From an uncultured Maribacter sp. (GTDB lineage: Bacteria > Bacteroidota > Bacteroidia > Flavobacteriales > Flavobacteriaceae), in assembly GCF_947500985.1 (NCBI RefSeq), contig NZ_CANMTX010000001.1, forward strand, positions 248,001 to 312,000: 64,000 nt of DNA, written 5' to 3'. A program made the position numbers and the translations under genes. This document shows, piece after piece, positions 55,163-63,450 of the stretch (positions are counted from its first letter, which is position 1; every line of letters starts with the position of its first letter). The notes beneath the pieces were generated by a model. It did not search any database. It was not told where the DNA came from and was given only the letters and a program-made list of their open reading frames with translations.

Positions 55163-55783
55163 ATGAGAATAGTTCAATTCCATATTATTTGTTTTATACT
55201 AATTTTTCAAGTCGGTTGTAAAAATACAACTGAGCCTAAAGCTTTGGTTAATGAACCAATAGTGATTAAGCAAGAAACTAAATTTAAAGAAGAATTAAAG
55301 CTAAATCAATTGGAAGGAACTTGGTATTACAAAAACTCACCTTATGATGGTTATTCAATAGCCTTACATGAAAATGGCAATTTGGCTGAAAAGGTGGGTT
55401 TTGTAAAAGGTAAAAGAGAAGGCGTTGTACAAAGATGGTCAGATACCGGTGTATTACGAGTTGAATTTCATTATATAAATAATCGTCTAGAAGGTTCGTA
55501 TAAAAGTTGGTGGGAGAATGGGCAATTAGCTCAAGAAGCTAACTATGTTAATGGAAACATGAACGGAGTAGAAAAGAAATGGTACGCAGATGGTCAATTG
55601 GCAAAAGAACGTCAATTGGTTAACGGTAGAGAAGAGGGATTACAAAAAGCGTGGTTAAAAAACGGAACCTTGTATGTAAATTACGAAGCCAAAAACGGAC
55701 GTATTTTTGGGTTACGAAGAGCCAATTCTTGCTATCAATTAGAAGATGAAGTTGTAATTAGATCAGAAAACGAATTATTATGA
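55163..55783 (+). CDS. MORN-2/YwqK-like lipoprotein
   Basis: 206 residues with lipobox QVGC (Cys19) and no acidic tag. Six or so MORN-2 repeats (about 50-185) follow the FVKGKREGVVQRWSDTG, NNRLEGSYKSWWENGQ and NGNMNGVEKKWYADGQ pattern of YwqK-type proteins. The role is probably binding or scaffolding. The start of the Sco gene overlaps its stop (ATGA), implying coupled translation. Confidence 0.8.
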   Translation: MRIVQFHIICFILIFQVGCKNTTEPKALVNEPIVIKQETKFKEELKLNQLEGTWYYKNSPYDGYSIALHENGNLAEKVGFVKGKREGVVQRWSDTGVLRVEFHYINNRLEGSYKSWWENGQLAQEANYVNGNMNGVEKKWYADGQLAKERQLVNGREEGLQKAWLKNGTLYVNYEAKNGRIFGLRRANSCYQLEDEVVIRSENELL

Positions 55784-56454
55784 ACAAGACAGTACTTTCT
55801 ATAGTTGTTATACTTCTTTTTGCTGCTTGTAAACAAACAGTAAAAAAAGAGGACATACAGGTTAAAGAGACCAGTAGGGTAGAGCACTTGCCTTATTATA
55901 ATGATGAATCATTTACACCACATTGGATAACTCCGAATACTGAAGAAGAAAAACAATTTCACAAAATTCCTGATTTTAAATTGGTTGATCAGTTAGGAGA
56001 TACATTGACTCAAAAATCATTTGAGAATCAAATTTACATTACGGACTTCTTTTTTACGAGTTGCCCAGGTATTTGTTTGAAGATGACCAATAATATGACG
56101 AAGGTGCAAGAAGCTTTTTTAGATAATTCTGAAGTAGCTATTCTTTCACATTCCGTTACCCCTTCAATAGATTCAGTTTCTGTCCTTAAAACATATGCTG
56201 AAAAGAATGGAGTTATAGATGCTAAATGGCACTTGGTTACTGGTGACAAAACTGAAATTTATAACTTAGGTAGAAACGAATATTTTGTAGAAAATGATTT
56301 AGGTATTCCTAAGGATATTAATGACTTTCTACATACCGAAAACTTCTTGCTCATAGATAAAAACAAGCACATACGTGGTATCTATAACGGATTAAATAGA
56401 GCATCTGTTGCGCAATTGATTACCGATGTAAATGCATTATTAGAAGAGAGTTGA
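55780..56454 (+). CDS. SCO1/SenC family lipoprotein
   Basis: 224 residues with lipobox FAAC (Cys17). Thioredoxin-like Sco fold: TDFFFTSCPGICLKM carries the CxxxC metal/redox pair (C95, C99) and FLHTENFLLIDK the conserved His (near 190). Sco proteins deliver copper to CuA of cytochrome oxidase or act as copper-dependent thiol reductases. Here it is coupled to a MORN-2 lipoprotein and a YHYH protein, not to oxidase genes, which is the main hint that the YHYH set handles copper. Confidence 0.9.
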   Translation: MNKTVLSIVVILLFAACKQTVKKEDIQVKETSRVEHLPYYNDESFTPHWITPNTEEEKQFHKIPDFKLVDQLGDTLTQKSFENQIYITDFFFTSCPGICLKMTNNMTKVQEAFLDNSEVAILSHSVTPSIDSVSVLKTYAEKNGVIDAKWHLVTGDKTEIYNLGRNEYFVENDLGIPKDINDFLHTENFLLIDKNKHIRGIYNGLNRASVAQLITDVNALLEES

Positions 56455-56478
56455 TAGATTGATTAAGTAGTAAATACA

Positions 56479-56511
56479 AAAAAGCCCGTAAATTAATTTT
56501 ACGGGCTTTTT
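56479..56511. terminator. Bidirectional terminator
   Basis: 14-bp stem (56479-56492 with 56498-56511), 5-base loop, A- and T-tracts, between the Sco gene and the convergent DJ-1/PfpI gene. Confidence 0.88.
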
Positions 56512-56529
56512 CATTTAATATTCTGAATT

Positions 56530-57207
56530 CTATTTCAAAGCTGCCAATAACTTCTCTGCAACCAATTCAGATGATGCAGGGTTTTGACCTGTAATTAAAT
56601 TACCATCTTGAATTGCGTATGCTGCCCAATCTTCTTTTTTAGAATAGATTCCGCCATTTTCTTGTAGCATGTCTTCAACTAAGAAAGGAACAACATCTGT
56701 TAATTGCACTGCCGCTTCTTCTGTATTGGTAAAGCCAGTTACTTTCTTACCTTTAACTAATGGATGACCATCTGTTCCTTTAACACCTTTTAATGCTGCA
56801 GGCGCATGACATACAAATGCAACTGGTTTTGCTTGCTCATTGAATGTTTCAATCAATTTAATTGAGGTAGCATCATTCGCTAAATCCCATAACGGTCCGT
56901 GACCACCTGGGTAGAATACCGCATCAAAATCAGATGCATTTACCTCTACTAATTTCTTGGTATTGTTTATAACGCTTTGCGCATCTTTATCATCCTTATA
57001 ACGCTTTGTATCTTTTGTCTGAGCGTCTTCAGAATCACTACTTGGATCAATTGGTGCTTGACCACCTTTTGGTGTAGATACTGTAATCTCAGCACCTTTG
57101 TCTAAAAGTGCGTAATACGGAGCTGCAAACTCTTCTATCCAAAATCCTGTTTTCTTTCCTGTGTCTCCCAATTGATCATGAGAGGTTAATACGAATAATA
57201 TTTTCAT
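56530..57207 (-). CDS. DJ-1/PfpI (Hsp31-like) glyoxalase/chaperone
   Basis: 225 residues. Class I glutamine-amidotransferase-like fold with nucleophile Cys133 in VAFVCHAPAAL (followed by His134), Glu25/26 in GFWIEEFAAPY and the FYPGGHGPLWDL loop. Hsp31-type members remove methylglyoxal and act as holding chaperones. It lies 41 bases downstream of the broken MDR gene on the same strand and was probably co-transcribed with it, under the AraC regulator at 58959. Confidence 0.88.
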   Translation of the reverse strand: MKILFVLTSHDQLGDTGKKTGFWIEEFAAPYYALLDKGAEITVSTPKGGQAPIDPSSDSEDAQTKDTKRYKDDKDAQSVINNTKKLVEVNASDFDAVFYPGGHGPLWDLANDATSIKLIETFNEQAKPVAFVCHAPAALKGVKGTDGHPLVKGKKVTGFTNTEEAAVQLTDVVPFLVEDMLQENGGIYSKKEDWAAYAIQDGNLITGQNPASSELVAEKLLAALK

Positions 57208-57248
57208 CTTATTTTTTTTAAATTATTGATTTATAGAGAGTCTTTTTT

Positions 57249-58247
57249 CTAGACCTTTACTATCATTTTTCCTTTGTTCTTACCATCCATCATATCTAAG
57301 AATGCTTGTGGCGTATGCTCAAAGCCGTCAACGACGGTTTCCTTATATGTTAATTTACCTTCTCCCAACCAAGTAGATAATTGCTTCATAGCTACTGGGA
57401 ATTTGTCTGCGTAATTAGAAACTATAAAGCCTTGCATTAATGCACTATTCTTCACCAAAAATGGTTGCACAGCTACTGCCATCGGAATTTCTGTTTTGTT
57501 ATAAACTGAAATAGCACCACAGATAACAATTCTTGCAAATTGATTGATATTGAAGAGAACAGCATCAGATATTGGTCCGCCAACATTATCAAAATAAATA
57601 TCTACGCCTTTAGGGGCTGCTTCTTTTATGGCAGCTTGCATATCTTTAGTGGTTTTGTAGTTGATGCCATGGTCAAAACCAAATTCTGATTTTAGCATCT
57701 CAACTTTTTCATCCGTACCTGCAATACCAATAACATTTAAGCCAAGAATTTTACCGATCTGACCAACAACACTACCAACGGCACCCGCAGCACCAGATAC
57801 TACTAAAGTCTCACCTTTTTTAGGCTTCCCAATTTCGTGAAGACCTAAAAAAGCTGTTAATCCCGTCATACCAACGATACCTAAATATGCACTAAGTGGA
57901 GCCTTACTTTTATCTATTTTCTGCAAACCTTCACCTGTTGAAACCTGCTTTTCTTTCCATTGTAATAATCCTGATACAAAATCACCTTTCTTAAATTTGT
58001 CGTTGTTAGATTCGATAACTTCAGCAACCATACCAGAGCTTATGGGCTCATCTAAATTAAATGGTGGTACATACGACTTAGCATCACCCATACGACCTCT
58101 TAAATATGGGTCAACAGAAATATATTTGGCTTCTAACAATAGTTGACCATCAGTAATACTACGATTTACATCAGTTTCAACAAATTCAAAGTCAGAAAGA
58201 GTAGGAGTACCTACTGGACGTTTTTTTTAATTAATGGACTTATTCAT
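57249..58247 (-). pseudogene. MDR-type NADP-dependent oxidoreductase with early stop codon
   Basis: Zinc-independent alkenal/quinone reductase family (CurA/YncB-like). The full frame from ATG 58247 reads MNKSIN-stop-KKRPVGTPTLSDFEFVE and then continues through LEAKYISVDPYLRGRMGDAKSY, VVSGAAGAVGSVVGQIGKILG (NADP site) and MIVKV. The TAA at 58227-58229 is in frame on both sides; changing one base (TTA for TAA) would give MNKSINLKKRPVG and a normal 332-residue protein. The remaining start at TTG 58139 would lose the first 36 residues of the GroES-like fold. Likely a recent nonsense mutation, or a sequencing error. Confidence 0.75.
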
Positions 58248-58440
58248 AAGTTACTATTTAGATTCTATACTAAATTATTGTCTATAGAAATATGTGATAA
58301 TAAGTACTATTTCTAGTTAGCTTCTATATAACTTATAGCAAATTTATAATCTATATTTCTTAGACAGTTCAAAGATATTACAAAAAAGAATGAACATTCA
58401 TTTTTTAACAAAGGTTTATAAAAAGACAACTATATTATAT

Positions 58441-58470
58441 AAAAAGGGCAGTCAAATGACTGCCCTTTTT
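58441..58470 (-). terminator. Terminator left from the aldehyde dehydrogenase gene
   Basis: Perfect 14-bp stem (58441-58454 with 58457-58470), loop of 2 bases. It lies just downstream of the aldehyde dehydrogenase remnant and outlived that gene. Confidence 0.75.
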
Positions 58471-58479
58471 TAAGTGTTT

Positions 58480-58672
58480 TTATTTATCATCCATAATAAA
58501 GATGGACTTTACATTTACGAACTCTTTCATCCCGAAACCGCCATGTTCACGTCCATAACCGGAGTCTTTTACTCCGCCAAATGGCATTGAAGGTTCAGCT
58601 AATCCGAAAGAATTAATAAAAACCATTCCCGTATCAAAATGTTTCTCGGCTAGTCTGGTAGCTTGAATGCTA
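58480..58672 (-). pseudogene. C-terminal remnant of an aldehyde dehydrogenase
   Basis: About 64 codons on the minus strand ending TAA at 58480 read as the end of a succinate-semialdehyde-type dehydrogenase: LAEKHFDTGMVFINSFGL, then PMPFGG-type MPFGGVKDSGYGREHGG, then MKEFVNVKSIFIMDDK. The catalytic domain and N-terminus are missing. The similarity stops near 58672, where sequence from another gene begins. Confidence 0.75.
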
Positions 58673-58766
58673 TTAATCTACCTATTTCGCTAGATGCACT
58701 AGTTATAATAATTACTTTATCTTCTAATTTATTTGTGCGTTTTTTTGATTTAAGACTAATTTTCAC
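58650..58766 (-). pseudogene. N-terminal remnant of a short-chain dehydrogenase
   Basis: From GTG 58766 the minus strand reads VKISLKSKKRTNKLEDKVII, then ITSASSEIGRLIAFKL, the first strand and a degraded TGxxxGIG motif (TSASSEIG) of an SDR. After about 30 residues it runs into the aldehyde dehydrogenase remnant in another frame and stops at 58650. A deletion joined the two genes. Bases 58255-58440 and 58770-58958 hold nothing I can identify. Confidence 0.55.
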
Positions 58767-58958
58767 GTAATGAATTAGGTCTTTTGACTAAATTAAAATA
58801 ACAATTGACGGAAAAGGAAACGAATTATAATTTACCGTTTATGAGTTAAAAACCGAGGATTGGATAATCCTTCCAATATATAGGTTAGAAATCAAGTATA
58901 TGCCCTAGCAACAAAACTGAATAGCGTATTAATGACGAAGTTTAATAAAAAAACTTGC

Positions 58959-59855
58959 TTAAGCACTTACGTTCGATGTACAAATTGCTCTTTTTAATAA
59001 CATGTATTCTCCTTTATTTTTAAAATCGCGAATAGACGATCCTGTATACCGCTTAAAAGTTTTAGAAAGATGACTAACATCTGTAAAGCCCAATTCATCG
59101 GCAATTTCGTTTAGTCTAAAATCAGAGTTCAACAATCGTATTTCTACTAATTTAAGCTTCCCTTTTATAATATATTCACGCAACGACATATTTACTTGTT
59201 TCTTAAAAAACTCGCTTACATATGTTGGTGACATCTGAAAAACATTTGCTAAATTCTCGACTTTCAATAATTCTGTTTTACTAATATTCTCATTGATATA
59301 AGTAAGCATTTTAGTAATTCTGTCATCAGAATTATTTTTTGGTATTTCAAAGTAGCTACCTTTTTTAATATTGCGAATTAAAATCTCTAAGATGCTGGTC
59401 ATTAAACTGGTAACTAGATTTACAGACCTTTCACCGTAATTTCTAGATTCTTGAAGAATCATGCCGATAAGGCTTTGTAAATAATTACGGTCTATTTCAT
59501 TTTTAATAACATCACCAGGTAATTGGTTATAATTAGATAAAATATACGAAGCTTCTTTAAACCACTCGTTTCTATCAATACTTATTCTATTAGCACTTTT
59601 AAAAAACGAATCGGTAAACTTTAGAAATATAAATTTGGTAGGTTTTTCTATAGTAAACGAATGACATTTTAAGGGTGGTAACAAAAACATACTATTTTTG
59701 CTATAAGCATAATCGTTATAGTTTATGCATTGTGTGCCTTCGCCATCGTTTATCAATACAAACTCGAAAAAATTGTTCTTAACTGGTCGTTGTTTCCAAT
59801 CGGTTAATTCAATTTCTTGTATTTCAAAAGGTTTATACACTTCTAATACTTGCAT
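58959..59855 (-). CDS. AraC family transcriptional regulator
   Basis: 298 residues: N-terminal cupin-like sensor (about 15-165) and C-terminal double HTH (about 195-288) with LNEIADELGFTDVSHLSKTFKRYTG as the second HTH region. It lies upstream of the decayed dehydrogenase genes on the same strand and was probably their activator; the remaining DJ-1/PfpI gene may still be a target. A TAAATTTG box is 28 bases upstream of its ATG. Confidence 0.85.
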   Translation of the reverse strand: MQVLEVYKPFEIQEIELTDWKQRPVKNNFFEFVLINDGEGTQCINYNDYAYSKNSMFLLPPLKCHSFTIEKPTKFIFLKFTDSFFKSANRISIDRNEWFKEASYILSNYNQLPGDVIKNEIDRNYLQSLIGMILQESRNYGERSVNLVTSLMTSILEILIRNIKKGSYFEIPKNNSDDRITKMLTYINENISKTELLKVENLANVFQMSPTYVSEFFKKQVNMSLREYIIKGKLKLVEIRLLNSDFRLNEIADELGFTDVSHLSKTFKRYTGSSIRDFKNKGEYMLLKRAICTSNVSA

Positions 59856-59882
59856 ATGAATGACATTTTAGAGAAAATAAGG

Positions 59883-59890
59883 CAAATTTA
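59883..59890 (-). promoter_or_regulatory. -7 box for the AraC gene
   Basis: Minus strand TAAATTTG matches TAnnTTTG, 28 bases before the ATG at 59855. No clear -33 element. Confidence 0.4.
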
Positions 59891-59988
59891 TGCCAAAAAT
59901 TGGAATTTGAGTTTTATTGAAACCTAGTTAACCTTTATTTATACCATTAATTCCAACTTTTCTACCGTAAAAAACTCTTGAAAGCTAG

Positions 59989-59996
59989 TAACTTTG
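59989..59996 (+). promoter_or_regulatory. -7 box for the alkB-like gene
   Basis: TAACTTTG is an exact TAnnTTTG match 36 bases before the ATG of the alkB pseudogene. Confidence 0.45.
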
Positions 59997-60031
59997 TTTT
60001 AGAAAAATATCAAATAATTAGTGTATCGTAA

Positions 60032-60660
60032 ATGGATATATTTAATCAAACAGATTTATTTTCTACAGAAGAAGTCCGTAAAATAGAATTTGATTTACCA
60101 GGTGCTGATGTTACTTTGTTTGAGAATTTCTTTAGCATTGAAGAAAGCAATAAGTTGTATAAAAGTTTACTTCAAAATACACCTTGGCAGCAAGATCAAA
60201 TTACCATACACGGCAAACTTGTGGACTACCCAAGGTTGACGGCTTGGTATGGTGATATTAGCAAAGACATTCAATACACAAATACCAAAAGTAAAATTCA
60301 TGTTTGGAATGATGATTTACTTATTATAAAGCAACAAATAGAGCAGGAAGTAGATATAAATTTACACGCTGTTTGCTGAATTATTACCGTGACGGAAAAG
60401 ATAGTGTAGATTGGCATCAAGATTATAAGGGAGCTCAACGACATCATACCGTAATTGCTTCGGTTACATTTGGGGCAACTCGACCTTTTCAGCTTAAACA
60501 TGTTTCACGAACAGATTTAAAACGTGTAGATATACCTTTAGCAAATGGCAGTCTATTATTGATGCAAGGAGCTACACAAGAAAACTGGAAACATAAAATA
60601 CCAAAAACAAAAAAACCAATAGCCCCAAGAATTAACCTAACCTTTAGGTGGATAGGTTAA
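60032..60660 (+). pseudogene. alkB: AlkB-type alpha-ketoglutarate dioxygenase, frameshifted
   Basis: DNA/RNA demethylase family. The first frame (60032-60379) ends DINLHAVC and stops; the second, from about 60373, reads LLNYYRDGKDSVDWHQDY onward to NLTFRWIG. Adding one T in the GTTTGCTG at 60372-60379 would give VLLNYYRDGKDSVDWHQD and one ~209-residue protein. All metal and cofactor residues are kept in the second part: WHQD (HxD), the distal His in WKHKIPKT and Arg in RINLTFR. The inactivation looks recent, or is a sequencing error. Confidence 0.85.
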
Positions 60661-60721
60661 TTTATTCGGCATCAATCTTTACATTTGACTTTCAAACGTT
60701 ATAACCAATTTGAAACATCTT

Positions 60722-61021
60722 ATGAAAAAATCTTATCTAACCTTAGTCGTTCATATTTTAGTAAAAGAAGAATTTAGAGAAGAAATAAAAGCTGAATTGT
60801 TAAAACTTGTCGGTCCCACTAGAGGGGAAGAAGGTTGTATTGCTTACGACTTACATCAAGACAACGATAACCCGAATTTGTTCTTGTTTCACGAAAAATG
60901 GGTAAATCAAGATTATTTGGCCAAGCACTCGCAAAGTGACCATATTGCAGCATACAGGTTGGTTTCTAAAGATAAATTAGAAAATGTTAGCGCATACAAG
61001 ATGACAGAACTTACTAACTAG
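60722..61021 (+). CDS. Antibiotic biosynthesis monooxygenase (ABM) domain protein
   Basis: About 99 residues from the ATG at 60722 (MKKSYLTLVVHILVKEEFRE). The ferredoxin-like ABM fold is visible: strand LTLVVHILVK, helix to ELLKLVGPTRGEEGCIAYDLHQ, FLFHEKWVNQDYLAKHSQSDHI and a closing strand. Such proteins are small cofactor-free monooxygenases or quinone-handling proteins (YgiN-like). It follows the alkB pseudogene with its own small upstream region. Confidence 0.82.
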   Translation: MKKSYLTLVVHILVKEEFREEIKAELLKLVGPTRGEEGCIAYDLHQDNDNPNLFLFHEKWVNQDYLAKHSQSDHIAAYRLVSKDKLENVSAYKMTELTN

Positions 61022-61185
61022 GTTTGTATCAGTAGAGGTTTAATTCTAAAATAAGGTATACTAAACAGTTATTTCTATCAATATTTGGTTCATTTTGGCA
61101 ATTTTTTAAGATTTACCCTCTTAAAAACCTTTCTTTTTACCTTAATCTCCTTTTTTTGTACTCTTACTTTAGTGTTTTGTGTATA

Positions 61186-61193
61186 TATCTTTG
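61186..61193 (+). promoter_or_regulatory. -7 box for the nitroreductase gene
   Basis: TATCTTTG matches TAnnTTTG, 39 bases before the ATG at 61233. Confidence 0.45.
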
Positions 61194-61232
61194 TTTTAAA
61201 ATAAGAATCAACGGTATTAAAAATATAAAAAG

Positions 61233-61892
61233 ATGAATTTACAAGAAACATTAGAATGGAGATATACAACTAAGGAATATGACACAAGCAAGAAAATATC
61301 TGATAATGATATGGCTGAAGTCAAAAACTTATTGAGAATGAGTCCGTCAAGCGTAAACCTTCAGCCTTGGCATTTTATAGTTGCCGAAACTACAGAAGGT
61401 AAAGCACGTATAGCAAAAGGAACTCAAGGTTTTTTTAGTTTTAACGAACTAAAAGTGACCAGCGCTTCTGCTGTTGTTTTGTTTTGTTCAAAAATTGATG
61501 CAGACGAAGATTACTACAAGCACATTGCTAATACCGAAGACAAAGACGGAAGATTTCCAAATGAAGATATCAAAAACGGCTTCTTAGGTGCAGTTAAAGC
61601 ATTTGCAGGTATTCATAAATACGATTTAAAAGATCTTCAACATTGGATGGAAAAACAAGTATATCTTAATATAGGAAGTTTTCTACTAGGTGTTGCTAGT
61701 CTAGGTATAGATGCTACCCCAATGGAAGGTATTGATATGAAAGTATTAGATGAAGAATTCGGATTAAGAGAAAAAGGGTTTACTTCATTAGTAGCCGTTT
61801 CTTTAGGTTATAGAGCTGAATCTGATTTCAATTCTACAGAAAAAACACCTAAATCTAGACTACCAGAAAACGAGCTTTTTACTGTAATATAA
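61233..61892 (+). CDS. NfsB-type NAD(P)H nitroreductase
   Basis: 219 residues, FMN-dependent nitroreductase fold. RYTTKEYD near residue 10, SPSSVNLQPWHFIVAE (FMN-binding, about 37-52), LNIGSFLLGVASLGIDATPMEG (about 149-170) and a C-terminal KTPKSRLPENELF are typical of NfsB. It reduces nitro compounds or quinones with NAD(P)H in the cytoplasm. It follows an ABM gene, and ABM and nitroreductase genes often respond to the same quinone stress, though they have separate promoters here. Confidence 0.88.
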   Translation: MNLQETLEWRYTTKEYDTSKKISDNDMAEVKNLLRMSPSSVNLQPWHFIVAETTEGKARIAKGTQGFFSFNELKVTSASAVVLFCSKIDADEDYYKHIANTEDKDGRFPNEDIKNGFLGAVKAFAGIHKYDLKDLQHWMEKQVYLNIGSFLLGVASLGIDATPMEGIDMKVLDEEFGLREKGFTSLVAVSLGYRAESDFNSTEKTPKSRLPENELFTVI

Positions 61893-61913
61893 CTTTCATC
61901 TAATATGAAAGTT
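61891..61913 (+). terminator. Weak hairpin after the nitroreductase gene
   Basis: AACTTTCAT (61891-61899) pairs with ATGAAAGTT (61905-61913) around a 5-base loop and begins in the stop codon. There is no good T-tract, so terminator function is uncertain. Confidence 0.4.
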
Positions 61914-62108
61914 ATAGGATATAAAGAAAATTTCCAACTGAAGATGTTAACTCACTTCAAGATACAACTCCGATTACTTTTATAGTAATGGAATAAAAAA
62001 ATTCTTGTTTGGTAATATAAAAGTATTGAAACGTTCAGAACTTAAACACGAACAGTGATTTAAGAGTAATTTTACCGCTGTTAATATGGGCAACTATAGA
62101 TTAATCAA

Positions 62109-63224
62109 ATGAGTAAAGTAGCTAGAACGTTATTGGTATTTACAGTATTATTGGTGATTTCTTGTGGCAATAAAAAAAACACTAATAAGATTGAAACCAG
62201 TCTCAAATTATGTTTTGTTGATGAATATATTTTACCTGATGAAACAACATTTGCAAACACAAGAGTAGGAGGGTTATCAGGCATAGATTATGCAAATGGC
62301 GACTGGTATGCTATAAGTGATGATAGTGATTCTCCAAGGTTTTATAAGGCAATCGTTTCATATGATTTAAAAGGATTTAATACTATTCAGGTTACAGCAG
62401 TAACTCATTTTAAAGACGAAAATGGAAATAATTTATCTAAGGGAATTGTTGATCCCGAATCTATAAGATGTGATAATGGTGCTTTGATTTGGACAAGTGA
62501 AGGGAATATTAAAGAAGGTCTGATACCTTTCGTACACATTTCAGATTCAGTCGGAAATTTTGTAAAAGAAATAGATTTAGCAAATCGCTACTTACCTAAT
62601 GACAATCCAGATTTAGGACCTCGCCATAACGGTGTTTTTGAAGGAATAGCTTTAAGTCATAATAAAAAAGGGTATTGGGTTGCGATGGAATTACCATTGA
62701 AAGAAGACGGAGTTGAACCAACTTTAGAAGAAACAGATTCACCTGTAAGAATAGTATATATTAATAAAAAAACGGGGCATTCAGAAAAGGAAATAGTGTA
62801 TGAATTGGATAAAGTTACCCGTCCTGCAGCTGATGGATCCACTTTTGTACTTAATGGGATTGTTGAGATTCTAGAATACGATACAAATAGATTTTTTGTT
62901 TTAGAACGCTCTTATTCTATGGGATACGCTGACGGAGGTAATACCGTTAAAATTTACGATGTAAATGCAAGCAAAGCAACCGATGTAAGTAGTATTAATA
63001 GTTTAAAAGGTGAGAGCTATACCAAAGTAACAAAGAAGCTTTTATTCAATTTTGAGGATATTAGAAAAGACTTGACGAACGGTATTGTAGATAATATTGA
63101 AGGAATCACATTTGGACCTGACTTTGCAAACGGTAATCGCTCTTTAATAGTGGTAGCCGATAATAATTTTAGCCTTTATGGTCCACAACTTAATCAGTTT
63201 ATACTTTTTGAAGTAGAGAAATAA
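62109..63224 (+). CDS. Lipoprotein of the phytase-like esterase family
   Basis: 371 residues with lipobox VISC (Cys19) and no acidic tag. Beta-propeller-like protein of the esterase-like-activity-of-phytase family: GGLSGIDYANGDWYAISDDS near 60-80, VDPESIRCDNGALIWTSEG near 115-135, RHNGVFEGIALSHN near 173-186, and NGIVDNIEGITFGPDF near the end. It may hydrolyse phosphoesters, but no activity is shown for close relatives that I know. Monocistronic. Confidence 0.82.
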   Translation: MSKVARTLLVFTVLLVISCGNKKNTNKIETSLKLCFVDEYILPDETTFANTRVGGLSGIDYANGDWYAISDDSDSPRFYKAIVSYDLKGFNTIQVTAVTHFKDENGNNLSKGIVDPESIRCDNGALIWTSEGNIKEGLIPFVHISDSVGNFVKEIDLANRYLPNDNPDLGPRHNGVFEGIALSHNKKGYWVAMELPLKEDGVEPTLEETDSPVRIVYINKKTGHSEKEIVYELDKVTRPAADGSTFVLNGIVEILEYDTNRFFVLERSYSMGYADGGNTVKIYDVNASKATDVSSINSLKGESYTKVTKKLLFNFEDIRKDLTNGIVDNIEGITFGPDFANGNRSLIVVADNNFSLYGPQLNQFILFEVEK

Positions 63225-63450
63225 ATATAGAGAATCAATTTTGAACCACAACTTATACTACTATAGTCTGGGGTTTATTATGAGCATATATTATTTAATT
63301 TGGTAATATTCAGATAAGAAAAAACATATATTTTTTTAAGACAATAAACTACCTAATGAATTACGTTAATAAGATGAACGTAGTTTACATATAATTCTTT
63401 TACTGTATTTTAAGAGCTTATATTCGTGACATACAAAGCAAATTATTGAC

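Noticed and set aside
61914-61998. Short frame ending SLQDTTPITFIVME
   Set aside because: Only about 23 codons, no start and no recognisable family; could be a remnant, but support is too thin.
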